Positions 1-7,967 of a stretch of 34,829 nt of DNA are shown one piece after another. The position numbers and the translations under genes are program-made. The stretch's first letter is position 1. Every line of letters begins with the position of its first letter. The notes under the pieces were generated by a model that was given only the letters and a program-made list of their open reading frames with translations, had not been told where the DNA came from and did not search any database. Source of the DNA: Planctomycetota bacterium (GTDB taxonomy: Bacteria > Planctomycetota > Planctomycetia > Planctomycetales > Planctomycetaceae); NCBI GenBank assembly GCA_003669615.1, contig QWOO01000270.1:1-34829 (forward strand), read 5' to 3'.

Positions 1-38
1 AACGTGATGCCGAAGGCAAACAGAAGTGATCGACGCAT
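1..38 (-). CDS. 5' end of an exported protein (partial, cut by window edge)
   Basis: On the minus strand an ATG at 38 is preceded by a strong GGAGGG at 44-49 with a 5-base spacer. The 12 complete codons read MRRSLLFAFGIT, which has the two arginines and hydrophobic run expected at the start of a signal peptide. The rest of the gene lies outside the window, so no function can be given. It would be divergent from the gene at 368. A second ATG at 43 is too close to the GGAGGG to be preferred. The call rests only on the ribosome site plus the signal-like residues. Confidence 0.4.
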   Translation of the reverse strand, partial: MRRSLLFAFGIT

Positions 39-367
39 TGCATCCCTCCGAGGTCGAATACACAGTTAAAATTTGCCGTTACACCAAGTCCCTGGATTAA
101 CGAGCAATGTGATTCTTTTTCTTCATCGGACGCCGACCGCTCAGTTTCTGTGGCAGAGGTCCAGGAAAAACGGAGCCCTTCCAAGTCTGCGCCGTACGCA
201 TATTTCGAACGGTCCGACCGTCAAATCTTGACTTCACGCGAATGAGTTCAATTTCTCCTGGCAGCCGATCAAAACAGTGTGTAAATCAAAGTCTCCGGAT
301 TCGTAATCTCGCTGCTCCGGATGTCTGTTTTTTTGTCCGTGGCGATCTTTACTGGGAGCATCTTCGA
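39..367. other. Divergent intergenic region
   Basis: About 330 bases lie between the minus-strand gene at the left edge and the secreted protein starting at 368. The ORF track extends the latter back to 242, but that ATG has no ribosome site, and the 242-367 part encodes an unremarkable stretch before a clear signal peptide. I see no terminator, RNA gene or repeat here. It presumably holds the two divergent promoters, but I could not assign convincing -35/-10 boxes. Confidence 0.4.
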
Positions 368-859
368 ATGCAACTGCAGCTCTTCTCTCGAAACAGTGGT
401 CAACACTCGGTACTCATGGCAGCACTAATCGGCTTGCTCACGGTAAATTCTGCGGCGGCAGGCGAACTGTCATCGCTCTTTGGACACGGATCCGGCTGCA
501 ACTGCAACTCAGCTCCCGTCCACTATCAGCCCAGCTACAGCATGGTCGCGACAGCGCCAGCCGTCTACATGGCCCCGATGGTTGAAAACGCGTGTGCCTG
601 CTCGGCAGTAGCTTCAGCGTGCTGTGGTGTTGGTGGCGGAATGTTGCCACTCGGCGATCTGTATGGATCAGGCAGTTTGTATGGCACTTCGGCAAACCAT
701 GGCTACGGCAGTCCTGCACCCGGCAGCTTTCTGAGCGGCTATGAAGGTCTCCCTAATATGGATGGCGGCGGTATTCACCATCGATATCCGTATCACAGTT
801 ATCGGCGTCCCTGGGCGCACCCCGGCACACCATCAACAAACGTCACAATTGTTTGGTAG
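368..859 (+). CDS. Small secreted Gly/Ser/Tyr-rich hypothetical protein
   Basis: A 163-residue protein with no family I recognise. I chose the ATG at 368 rather than the track start at 242. It is preceded by GGGAGC about 8 bases upstream and begins a good signal peptide: MQLQLFSRNSGQHS, then a hydrophobic stretch ending in NSAAAG, with likely cleavage after AAA. The mature part has a CNCNS motif, a cluster of cysteines (ACACSAVASACC) around residues 76-86, and a Gly/Ser/Tyr/His-rich tail. Such low-complexity Cys-containing exported proteins are common in planctomycetes. A surface or envelope role is inference only. It stands alone, about 700 bases upstream of the secretin gene. Confidence 0.65.
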   Translation: MQLQLFSRNSGQHSVLMAALIGLLTVNSAAAGELSSLFGHGSGCNCNSAPVHYQPSYSMVATAPAVYMAPMVENACACSAVASACCGVGGGMLPLGDLYGSGSLYGTSANHGYGSPAPGSFLSGYEGLPNMDGGGIHHRYPYHSYRRPWAHPGTPSTNVTIVW

Positions 860-1562
860 TGCATTGAGTCGTTTTCATCGGGAATGAATGATCGACCACA
901 GTATTTTGCATTCCCAGTATTTTGCATTCCCAGTTTCAGGGCGATTCGTGTCAGGCTCATCTCTCACCAGCCAGTCATCCTGACCTATTTGGAAATTCGT
1001 CACAAACATCGAATTTTGGACGTCGCTGAATCTGTGGCTGCAATCTACATCGTGCGGCTGTTTGCCTTCATCTCAGTGCGGCAGCCGGCAGAAGCAAACT
1101 CGGAGCGATGAAAACTCACCTGCAGTAAGTGGTCTGCAGGCCAGGATGATGGAAGTCCCGACTGTCAGACAGCTGAAAACCGCCCCGGAACTCTCCTCGT
1201 CTCCCGCTTGAACACCATCGCTGAGTCGGATTCGATCCATGGCATCAAACGGCGTAATTTGCCGGTTGTCAATCAGCTTCCGGACCCTCAAATGAGGGGT
1301 AATACCGTTTCATTTTACGCAATCGTCTGGACTGACAGAACATTAGGGGCGGTTAAACGACAACGTGCCTGATGCCTCATTGGTTCGCAAGTCGCCGCCG
1401 ATAGAAAGGTTGAAAACTGTACTTTGCCCAGGTCATTACTGCGGCGCGCTGATTTGCTGATCACACGGAAATGTGAAAGGTGGCCAGTTTGAAAGAGCTA
1501 CAGACGCGAGAGAAATCGATTAGGGTCTCTTGCGAAGTTGCGACACGGAAGGAGCACTTCGA
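860..1562. other. Long intergenic region before the secretin gene
   Basis: Roughly 700 bases with only short ORFs (884-1111 plus, 1073-1291 minus, 1480-1689 plus) that lack ribosome sites and recognisable proteins. It contains a 16-base tandem duplication (899-930) and a 7-bp dyad CCTGCAG/CTGCAGG near 1120-1137 without a T-tract. The 3' end should carry the secretin promoter; TTGAAA near 1409 followed 17 bases later by TCATTA is only a weak match. I see no RNA gene that I can identify. Confidence 0.4.
899..930. repeat. 16-bp tandem duplication
   Basis: The unit CAGTATTTTGCATTCC occurs twice without a gap (899-914 and 915-930), followed by CAGTTT, the start of a third copy. It lies in intergenic sequence just after the secreted protein gene. 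No function is evident. Confidence 0.85.
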
Positions 1563-3629
1563 ATGTCAGCTGAAGATACGGCGTCGGGATTTCCACTTAA
1601 AAGTTGGTGTGAATTCCTCCACAACATGCCGTTGCGGAAAGTGCTCGCGGGAGCAATTGGAAGTCTTGCACTTATGCAGGGCACGTTGAAGGCTCAGCAG
1701 GCCGATGCGTATTCACCGCAGCCTCAGCCAGCCAACAGGCCTGCTCAGATGCAACCTCTTCGGCTGGAAGATTCCTCAAACTCCGGACAGGTGGATGCCA
1801 AACTGAGTCCCCATGTCGATAAACTGCTGAATCCTCAATACCACCTGGAAATCGAGCGTCGACATAGCCAGCTGGTCATCACCAGCAAGCGTGTCCGTCG
1901 AATTGCGGTGACCGATTCGACCATCGCAAATTACGTTCAATATTCCGAATCAGAAATCAGTGTTGTCGGCCTTGAAATGGGCAAGACAGACCTGACCCTC
2001 TGGTTCGAGGACGAAACGACTCCTTCTATCTATGAAGTTTCGGTCGTTCGTGACGCAAGCCTCGAAGAGCAGCGGACTGTCGACTTCGGTAAACTCGAAC
2101 GACGTCTGCGAGATCTCTTCCCCAACTCCACTGTGGCTCTCATTCCCGTCGGAGCGCAAGTTCTGGTTCGCGGTCAGGCTTATGACGGTGAAGAAGCTCA
2201 GAGCATCCTGCAGATCGTCCGCTCGGAAGTTCTTCGTTCTCTCGGCCGATTCAACGACCTCGACAACGGAGTTGGTCTGAACGCTCTGGCAGCGTCAGGT
2301 ATTCTGGCTGGTGGCGGCGGCGGTGCTGGTGGCGGCGGAGCCAACAATGGATTCCGTGACATCGTCATCAATGAACTTTCGATTCCAGGCGAATTCAACG
2401 TAAAGATGCGAGTTCTGGTAGCGGAGATTAACCGCTCAGAACTTCGAAATGCCGGGTTCGACTGGCGAGTGCTGTTCGGCGATGGCCGACACGCGGTGGG
2501 CTCCTCAATGGGAGGCAGCACGGGCACTACACTCAGCGGAATTTTCGAAAACAGTGAGATTCAGATTTTCATCCGCTGGTTGCAGTCCAACGGTACGATC
2601 AAACTTCTGGCCGAACCGCAGATCGTCTGCATCAGCGGAACGGGCGCCAGTATTCTTGCGGGTGGTGAATTTGCTGTACCAACAATCATCGGACTGGGCG
2701 GCGGTCAATCCACCTCGTTCCGCGGATTCGGTACCAGCCTGGTTGTGACTCCGACCGTTATGGATCGTGACCTGATTCGATTGCAGGTTGTTCCGGAATT
2801 CAGCGAACTGAATGCTGCGAATACCGTGAACGGTATTCCTGGCACTAACGTAAAACGAGTGCAGACGACTGTCGAATTGCGTGAAGGACAGACATTTGCG
2901 ATCGGTGGTCTGATCTCACGGCAGACCCTTTCCGAGACCAGCCGCATTCCATTCTTCGGCGATATTCCCTATGTCGGTCCTCGTGTCTTCCAGTCCAAGA
3001 ATGCGTCTGAAGTAGAAACAGAACTTCTCGTTCTGGTCTCTCCGGAAATCGTCCGACCGATGGAACCGGATGAAGTTCCGCCTGTTCCGGGTCATAACTC
3101 GACTCATCCAACGGATGACGATTTCTGGCATCGTGGCCAGACAGAAGGACGTCCGGACAATCAGGTCTATCAGGTATCTCCTTACGGCAGCGGTTCGATG
3201 CACGGAGTTCCGCAGGGATACAGCCTGTACAACCCGGCTGTGACTCACGGCGGATACACTCCTGGCCCCGGGCTCGGAGCGGGATCTGTTATGCAGAGTC
3301 CCGGCCACATGGGAATGCAGCAGTCCTACGGCCCGCCTATGCAGCCGCAGCCTGATTATTCGGTACCTCAGGGGAATCCTTATCAGAATGCTCCGGTACA
3401 GCAATATCAGCAGATGCAGCCTATGGGAGCTCCACCGTCCCAATACATGAACCAGCCGGCAACGCCACTGCCTCCAGCTCCGCCACAGATGTTTCCTGCT
3501 CAGGGAAGCAATTCGACGGCGAAGCCCTCCATGATGTCAAAAGTGACATCGGCGTTTCGAAAGAATGACGAACCCCAGAACAAGAACAATGTACGGCCAG
3601 CGGGTTGGAGCCGCCCCGTTCAGCGATAA
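1563..3629 (+). CDS. Tad/Flp-type outer-membrane secretin (CpaC/RcpA-like)
   Basis: A 688-residue secretin, the ring-forming outer-membrane channel of type II/IV secretion and Flp pilus systems. The start at 1563 has AAGGAG 8 bases upstream, better than the track start at 1530. A typical signal peptide starts at an internal Met (residue 22, MPLRKVLAGAIGSLALMQG), so ATG 1626 is an alternative. Residues about 90-163 match the pilus-formation N-terminal domain (VRRIAVTDSTIANYVQ, then DLTLWF). A BON-like segment follows (176-223), then a glycine-rich insert (GGGGGAGGGGANNG), then the secretin core about 292-500, with LLAEPQIVCISG, GTSLVVTPTV, VELREGQTFAIGGL and IPFFGDIPYVG. The last 190 residues are Pro/Gln/Gly/Met-rich and unusual for the family. 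It is followed by two lipoprotein genes, suggesting one outer-membrane assembly. No pilin, ATPase or platform gene is nearby. Confidence 0.9.
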   Translation: MSAEDTASGFPLKSWCEFLHNMPLRKVLAGAIGSLALMQGTLKAQQADAYSPQPQPANRPAQMQPLRLEDSSNSGQVDAKLSPHVDKLLNPQYHLEIERRHSQLVITSKRVRRIAVTDSTIANYVQYSESEISVVGLEMGKTDLTLWFEDETTPSIYEVSVVRDASLEEQRTVDFGKLERRLRDLFPNSTVALIPVGAQVLVRGQAYDGEEAQSILQIVRSEVLRSLGRFNDLDNGVGLNALAASGILAGGGGGAGGGGANNGFRDIVINELSIPGEFNVKMRVLVAEINRSELRNAGFDWRVLFGDGRHAVGSSMGGSTGTTLSGIFENSEIQIFIRWLQSNGTIKLLAEPQIVCISGTGASILAGGEFAVPTIIGLGGGQSTSFRGFGTSLVVTPTVMDRDLIRLQVVPEFSELNAANTVNGIPGTNVKRVQTTVELREGQTFAIGGLISRQTLSETSRIPFFGDIPYVGPRVFQSKNASEVETELLVLVSPEIVRPMEPDEVPPVPGHNSTHPTDDDFWHRGQTEGRPDNQVYQVSPYGSGSMHGVPQGYSLYNPAVTHGGYTPGPGLGAGSVMQSPGHMGMQQSYGPPMQPQPDYSVPQGNPYQNAPVQQYQQMQPMGAPPSQYMNQPATPLPPAPPQMFPAQGSNSTAKPSMMSKVTSAFRKNDEPQNKNNVRPAGWSRPVQR

Positions 3630-3725
3630 ATTTCGGTTGAACTGCGACGGGGCTCTCCCGGTGCTTTGTCGCTCTCTGGTCCCTGACAATGTTTATTCAG
3701 ATGTGTGAACAGGAAGAGCACGGAT

Positions 3726-4385
3726 ATGAATCTTAAACATACTCTTCGGGCGAAGCTCGCCTTCGCAGCGCTCACGGGGCTGGTAACCACCGGTTGCTGC
3801 TCCACTCAAGACTGCTGCTCGACGTCTGAATGCAACTCGTGTGAATCCAACTCGTGTGAATGCAACTCGTCTGAGTGCAATTCCTCGGATTGCTCACCGG
3901 GCTGCTTCGCATGGTGTGGTGCCAAGCACTATCCTCGCGGTCGGTATGCAATTCCGGACGTGATTCCATTGGGTGCCGTGAACCGCGCTCACTGGCACAT
4001 GATGGAGACAAACGGCGAGGCCGGCGACTTTGTGATTTATCGCAACGAGTTCGTCGACAACTCGTCCGAACTGACCCCGTACGGTCGCGATCATATCATG
4101 GAAATTGCCGCACGGATGCCGTCGGCTCCATTCCCGGTGCTTGTGCAGAGAACCCTGCATAACTCCGATCCGGAACTGGACCATATTCGACGTGATATCG
4201 TTGTCCGCGTGTTGACCGATCTGGGCAATCAGGATGCCGACCAGCGAACGGTTGTGTCACAGCCTTACAGCAACGGCATTAACTCAATGGAAGGCGAACA
4301 GGACTACGGTCGCTTCCGTCAAATTCGCGGTCGTAACAACGGTGGTGGTGGTGGCGGTGGTGGCGGTGGCGGCGGGGGACTTTGA
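3726..4385 (+). CDS. Cys-rich lipoprotein with poly-Gly tail, possible OmpA-like fold
   Basis: A 219-residue predicted lipoprotein. The start at 3726 follows AGGAAGAG, with signal MNLKHTLRAKLAFAALTGLVTTGC and lipidated Cys at residue 24; the track start at 3705 adds seven residues without benefit. The mature N-terminus is a Cys-rich array encoded by four 15-base repeats. The middle (DFVIYRNEFVDNSSELTPYGRDHIMEIAARM, then DHIRRDIVVRVLTDLG) has the strand-helix spacing of OmpA-like periplasmic domains, but I do not see a canonical peptidoglycan-binding signature, so this is a tentative fold guess. It ends in 13 glycines. It sits 96 bases after the secretin and is followed by a strong terminator, so the pair is probably co-transcribed. 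It may anchor or pilot the secretin; this is inference. Confidence 0.75.
   Translation: MNLKHTLRAKLAFAALTGLVTTGCCSTQDCCSTSECNSCESNSCECNSSECNSSDCSPGCFAWCGAKHYPRGRYAIPDVIPLGAVNRAHWHMMETNGEAGDFVIYRNEFVDNSSELTPYGRDHIMEIAARMPSAPFPVLVQRTLHNSDPELDHIRRDIVVRVLTDLGNQDADQRTVVSQPYSNGINSMEGEQDYGRFRQIRGRNNGGGGGGGGGGGGGL
3831..3890 (+). repeat. 15-bp tandem repeat (4 units) encoding Cys-rich pentapeptides
   Basis: Four in-frame 15-base units (3831-3845, 3846-3860, 3861-3875, 3876-3890) based on TGCAACTCGTGTGAA encode CNSCE, SNSCE, CNSSE and CNSSD. The units differ by a few bases. It lies directly after the lipobox of the lipoprotein at 3726. Confidence 0.9.
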
Positions 4386-4419
4386 TACGGCCGACTCACC
4401 ACAATAAACATCCAATATC

Positions 4420-4457
4420 ACGGCAGCTGTTCCATTCCAGGGGCAGCTGCCGTTTTT
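4420..4457 (+). terminator. Rho-independent terminator after the Cys-rich lipoprotein
   Basis: A perfect 10-bp stem, ACGGCAGCTG (4420-4429) pairing with CAGCTGCCGT (4444-4453), has a 14-base loop and runs into five T residues. It lies 35 bases after the stop of the Cys-rich lipoprotein, so it ends the secretin/lipoprotein transcript and separates it from the TPR gene. Confidence 0.85.
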
Positions 4458-4566
4458 CGTTTCCATCGCAAACTGTTTCAAATCAACGAGTTACACCACC
4501 GGTGATCTCATCTCGACACAAATTACATTCTTGCGATACAACCCCGGTTCTCAAACCTCTCTCATT

Positions 4567-4590
4567 GCAATCGCAAATCTGTAATCTCTC
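4567..4590. repeat. AATCT-type interspersed short repeat, copy 1
   Basis: GCAATCGCAAATCTGTAATCTC is a copy of a short A/T-rich motif (ATCGCAAATCT followed by further AATCT blocks) also found at about 12509, 29316 and 32692. It lies between the terminator and the TPR lipoprotein gene. Confidence 0.55.
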
Positions 4591-4661
4591 CTCTCTCAGT
4601 CAGTCCGCTCCCGCGTACTGCCTCTCTCCCATCTCACCGTGTTTCGTCTGGAGACCTGACT

Positions 4662-6797
4662 ATGTCAGGACATCGCTGGTCTTCTCTCCTGTACTTTTGC
4701 AGTATCCTTGCGCTTATTGGTTGCCAGTCGGACGAGTCTGGCAAACGCGCCTGGAACCCATTTCGGCGGGCCACAGCTCAGGCAGAAAGTTCAAAAGACG
4801 AGTCTCCATTTTCACTGCCCGGTTTCCCAAAGAAGAATGCTGACGAACTAAAGTCCGCATCAGCGACTTCCGACTTCAATACCCCGGTGGCTGAGGAGCA
4901 GGTCGAACAACTTTTGGCAGACGGACAACTGGCACTTCAGGAAGATCGTCTTCAGGATGCTCGTCGCGCTTACACTCAGGTGCTAACCCATTCGCCGGAC
5001 AATGCGACCGCTCATCATGGCCTCGCCATGGCCGCCGACTTAACTCAACAATGGGCTGATGCGGAATACCACTATCGCCAGGCACTGCGAATCCGTCCGC
5101 GTGATGCCAATCTTCTCTGTGACATTGGTTATTCTTATCTGTTACAGAATCGCTACAGCGAAGCGTCTCGTTATCTGAATCATGCGGTGGAAATTAATCC
5201 TCAGCATGAAAGCGCGCAGATGAATCTGGCTCTGCTCGATCTGCGACAGGGAAATCGATCGGCCGCAAAAAATCGTATTACGGCTCGATTTGGAATTTCC
5301 GCTGAAGCCGCTCAGGTGATGGCTCAACTGGAAAGCCAGACCGGCGTCGATGCAGCTTCCTTTACGACCGAAGCAAAGACGGAACCGCTTGCGAACTCCT
5401 CGTTCGAACAGGTCCAGGAACTGGCTCGCCAGGAACGCATTGAAGCGGAACGGCGACGAGCTTCTCAGGGAACGCCCCTGGCACCTCAGACAGGCACCGA
5501 CGAACTTCAACGAGTGGCCGTTCTGTCAAATCAGCTTCCACCAGGCCCCGGAAGTGCGTACGCTCCAAATGCAGCTGCTCAGTCCAACGCAGTTGCTCAG
5601 TCCAACGCAGTTGCGGCGGCTAACCCTGTTAATGCGTCCGCCCCACTTGGAAATGGCACCCTTTGGGCGCAGTCATCCGGCATCACTCCCCCTGCCCTGC
5701 CCCTGCAAGCGGCAGCCAACTCTGCGTTGCCTAACAGCCCGCCGAATGGCGTTCAATCGAACTACAACCAACTGCCAATATCCATTTACCCGCCCGGCGT
5801 TGGCAATTCCAGCCATGCGAACCTGACTCTTCCGGCTGCCTCGAGCACCGGAGCTGCTGCGAACCTGTCTCAGCTTCCCGTCGGTTATCCACAGCCTCAG
5901 GTCAACTCATTTTTTCAGCCGTCCAATCCCGCACCGCCGGTCATGAATGGCTCGCCGAATTATTCTGGGGCACCAGCATCTGCAATGGCGGCATCTTCAT
6001 CGCCCACTGGAGCTGCTCCAGTTTTTTCCGCTCCAAACCTTTCCGTAAACAACGGTCCGTCCAACAACGGTGCGTCCGGCAGAATCGTTCCGGTTCATGC
6101 GTCAGGTACGTTCCAGACGCCGAACGTGGGAAGCGTCAGTTACGGGCAGCCACTGGGATTCCAACCCGGCTCTTCGGGAACGGGCCCAGCTTCGCCCCTC
6201 AATGTCAACAACTCGGGCAGCGCAAATCCAGCTCAAATGAATCCTGGCTTTTCTGCCGCGTCGATCGCCACGAATAGTCTGAATCCACCCGTGATGAATG
6301 CATCCCAGCCGATTTATCTGGACGGCCTGAATGCAGGTCCCGGGACCATGTTTCCTATTGGGCAATCGCCCGATCAGCGATCGAATACACCGCAGCCGGG
6401 TGCTGCAAACAGCAATCCGCTCCCAAATCCGGCTCCGCAAATCAACATGAACAATGTCAGTTCGCCGGGTACGAATTCCCTGCTGAATGGCGCTTTCTAC
6501 GCCCAGCCGGATTCCAGTCTGCCGGCCCAGGAATGGGCCAATCAGCAACAACAGCAACTGCGAGCCCAGCAGCTGCAATCTCAGCTGTGGCAAAATCAAC
6601 AGCGTCAGGGATCGTCAGGCGCGCCGGTCTCTGCGCCAATCAATCCGTCCGGGCCTGCACCCTTTCCTTCTCGTCCGGCTCCGATCAATCCTCTGGAAGC
6701 CTACGAGCAACAGCGGCTGCAACTGGATACGGAGTACAATAAAACCTTGCAGCAGATGGACCAGAAGAATGGCCGTCAGGTTCCACAGTTTCCGTAA
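4662..6797 (+). CDS. TPR lipoprotein with long Pro/Asn/Ser/Gln-rich tail (TadD-like)
   Basis: A 711-residue lipoprotein. The signal (MSGHRWSSLLYFCSILALIGC) places the lipidated Cys at residue 21, and GGAG lies 8 bases before the ATG. Residues about 83-205 hold three to four tetratricopeptide repeats (for example EDRLQDARRAYTQVLTHSPDNATAHHGLA and RYSEASRYLNHAVEINPQHESAQ). This resembles TadD-type pilotins of Flp pilus systems, fitting the secretin two genes upstream. Residues about 270-690 are low complexity, with AQSNAVAQSNAV from an 18-base duplication near 5577-5613. A short charged, possibly helical end follows (YEQQRLQLDTEYNKTLQQMDQK). TPRs mediate protein contacts, so a scaffold at the outer membrane is likely. 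The tail could be a disordered tether. It converges on the methyltransferase gene with only 10 bases between stops. Confidence 0.8.
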   Translation: MSGHRWSSLLYFCSILALIGCQSDESGKRAWNPFRRATAQAESSKDESPFSLPGFPKKNADELKSASATSDFNTPVAEEQVEQLLADGQLALQEDRLQDARRAYTQVLTHSPDNATAHHGLAMAADLTQQWADAEYHYRQALRIRPRDANLLCDIGYSYLLQNRYSEASRYLNHAVEINPQHESAQMNLALLDLRQGNRSAAKNRITARFGISAEAAQVMAQLESQTGVDAASFTTEAKTEPLANSSFEQVQELARQERIEAERRRASQGTPLAPQTGTDELQRVAVLSNQLPPGPGSAYAPNAAAQSNAVAQSNAVAAANPVNASAPLGNGTLWAQSSGITPPALPLQAAANSALPNSPPNGVQSNYNQLPISIYPPGVGNSSHANLTLPAASSTGAAANLSQLPVGYPQPQVNSFFQPSNPAPPVMNGSPNYSGAPASAMAASSSPTGAAPVFSAPNLSVNNGPSNNGASGRIVPVHASGTFQTPNVGSVSYGQPLGFQPGSSGTGPASPLNVNNSGSANPAQMNPGFSAASIATNSLNPPVMNASQPIYLDGLNAGPGTMFPIGQSPDQRSNTPQPGAANSNPLPNPAPQINMNNVSSPGTNSLLNGAFYAQPDSSLPAQEWANQQQQQLRAQQLQSQLWQNQQRQGSSGAPVSAPINPSGPAPFPSRPAPINPLEAYEQQRLQLDTEYNKTLQQMDQKNGRQVPQFP

Positions 6798-6807
6798 GGA
6801 CCGCAGA

Positions 6808-7611
6808 TCAGACGATTGGATGCTGACACCGGTATTGATGCAAAAAAATGCCTGACGAGACCGCAACATTCAGCGAGTCTGTCCCGTTAAGCATGGGAAT
6901 GGTCATGCGATGAGAGGCTTCAGCAATCGCCTCTGCGGAGACGCCGTCATATTCGTTGCCCATGAGCAGCACCGTCCGTTCGGGAAAATGAAAATCCGAC
7001 AACGGAACGGCGGCGTGGTCGAGCACCGTCGAACAAGTCTTAAACTGATGTTGGATGTTCAGCTCTCTCAGGCAGCCGGGCAGATCGTCGGTTTCCACGA
7101 TGGGAAGAAACAGCACATTGCCCATAGAAACCCGGAGTACGCGCCGTGAGAACGCATCGGCCGATCCTTTGCCAAAAATCACAGCCACGGCTCCGAACGC
7201 TGCTGCAATTCGAATGAGTGCTCCCACATTTTCCGGATCGACAATTCTGTCGCCTGCCAGCACCAGCGCGGGACCAGTTTTTGGCACCCACATCTCCGGA
7301 GGTGGTGTGGTTCTTTTGACCGCACAAGCCATCACGCCGCAGTGAAAATGGAAACCCACCAGCGTATCGGCCAGTTCGGCTCGCATCCGGTAAACCGGGA
7401 TGTCAGACGGAAGGCGACCTTCAAACGATGCAAACTTGCGATCGCTGATCAACAGGCTGCGAACTTCAAAACCGCTTTGCAGAACCCTTTCAACAACTGT
7501 CGGCCCTTCTGCGATGAACAGCCGTTGATCGCGTGCCATATTTTGGGCCTTCAGGCTCCGAAATACGTCCAGGCGAGGATCTTCCAGCGATTCAATTCGT
7601 TCATGCGACAT
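6808..7611 (-). CDS. SpoU/TrmH-family RNA 2'-O-ribose methyltransferase
   Basis: A 267-residue SPOUT methyltransferase that transfers a methyl group from S-adenosylmethionine to a ribose 2'-OH in tRNA or rRNA; the target cannot be told from sequence. The N-terminal substrate-binding part is about residues 1-105 (MSHERIESLEDPRLDVFRSLK, then LFIAEGPTVVERVL). The knotted catalytic part carries the three family motifs: DPENVGALIRIAAAFGA, VLLMGNEYDGVS and IPMLNGTDSLNVAVSSGI. The track ORF begins at 7965, but the family-like start MSHERIES is at 7611. Upstream codons include a two-copy repeat (GRLEESP twice) and look non-conserved, though an ATG at 7689 (MAADFE) is possible. No clear Shine-Dalgarno precedes either start. 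It is divergent from moxR. Confidence 0.88.
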   Translation of the reverse strand: MSHERIESLEDPRLDVFRSLKAQNMARDQRLFIAEGPTVVERVLQSGFEVRSLLISDRKFASFEGRLPSDIPVYRMRAELADTLVGFHFHCGVMACAVKRTTPPPEMWVPKTGPALVLAGDRIVDPENVGALIRIAAAFGAVAVIFGKGSADAFSRRVLRVSMGNVLFLPIVETDDLPGCLRELNIQHQFKTCSTVLDHAAVPLSDFHFPERTVLLMGNEYDGVSAEAIAEASHRMTIPMLNGTDSLNVAVSSGIFLHQYRCQHPIV

Positions 7612-7732
7612 GCGGCGGAAGTCTGACGTCCGAATGCTTGAAAATAAAGGCTTCCGCAGGAACTTCCTCGCCTCAAAATCGGCTGCCATTCGATCCGCCG
7701 GCCATCGTTGTCCCTTCTCCTGTCTCGTCAGC

Positions 7733-7780
7733 CCCGGCGACTCCTCCAGCCGGCCCGGCGACTCCTCCAGCCGGCCCGGC
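7733..7780. repeat. 21-bp tandem repeat, 2.3 copies
   Basis: CCCGGCGACTCCTCCAGCCGG occurs at 7733-7753 and 7754-7774, followed by a third partial CCCGGC. The copies are identical, which suggests recent duplication. Confidence 0.9.
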
Positions 7781-7863
7781 AGAAACGAGTTCGGCCCGAA
7801 GAAGTCGGAATTTGAGTGTTCAATTCTCATTGGAACGCCGTCTGCTATGATCGCGACAACACG

Positions 7864-7883
7864 AGTCGGCCGAAAGGCCGGCT
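7864..7883 (+). promoter_or_regulatory. GAAA-tetraloop hairpin upstream of MoxR gene
   Basis: AGTCGGCC (7864-7871), loop GAAA, GGCCGGCT (7876-7883) forms an 8-bp stem with one G-U type pair and a GNRA loop. It is 84 bases upstream of the MoxR start and would lie in its leader if transcription starts earlier. Its role is unknown. Confidence 0.5.
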
Positions 7884-7967
7884 GCCACAGAAACGGGCCG
7901 CTCGGTTTATCAGCCCAGCCATATTCAGAGATCAGAAGATACGCAGGCAGACCTGCAGAGAACATCT

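Larger units (their letters stand above)
7612..7967. other. Divergent promoter region between methyltransferase and MoxR gene
   Basis: About 356 bases between two divergent genes, open in several frames but without a recognisable product. It holds a 21-bp tandem repeat (7733-7780) and a hairpin with a GAAA tetraloop (7864-7883). I could not assign -35/-10 boxes with confidence. Part of it could code an N-terminal extension of the methyltransferase. Confidence 0.4.

Noticed and set aside
884-1111. 75-residue ORF downstream of the small secreted protein
   Set aside because: No ribosome site, its start covers a 16-bp tandem duplication, no recognisable sequence.
4382-4843. 153-residue plus-strand ORF after the Cys-rich lipoprotein
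   Set aside because: Runs through the terminator at 4420-4457 and out of frame into the TPR lipoprotein; not protein-like.
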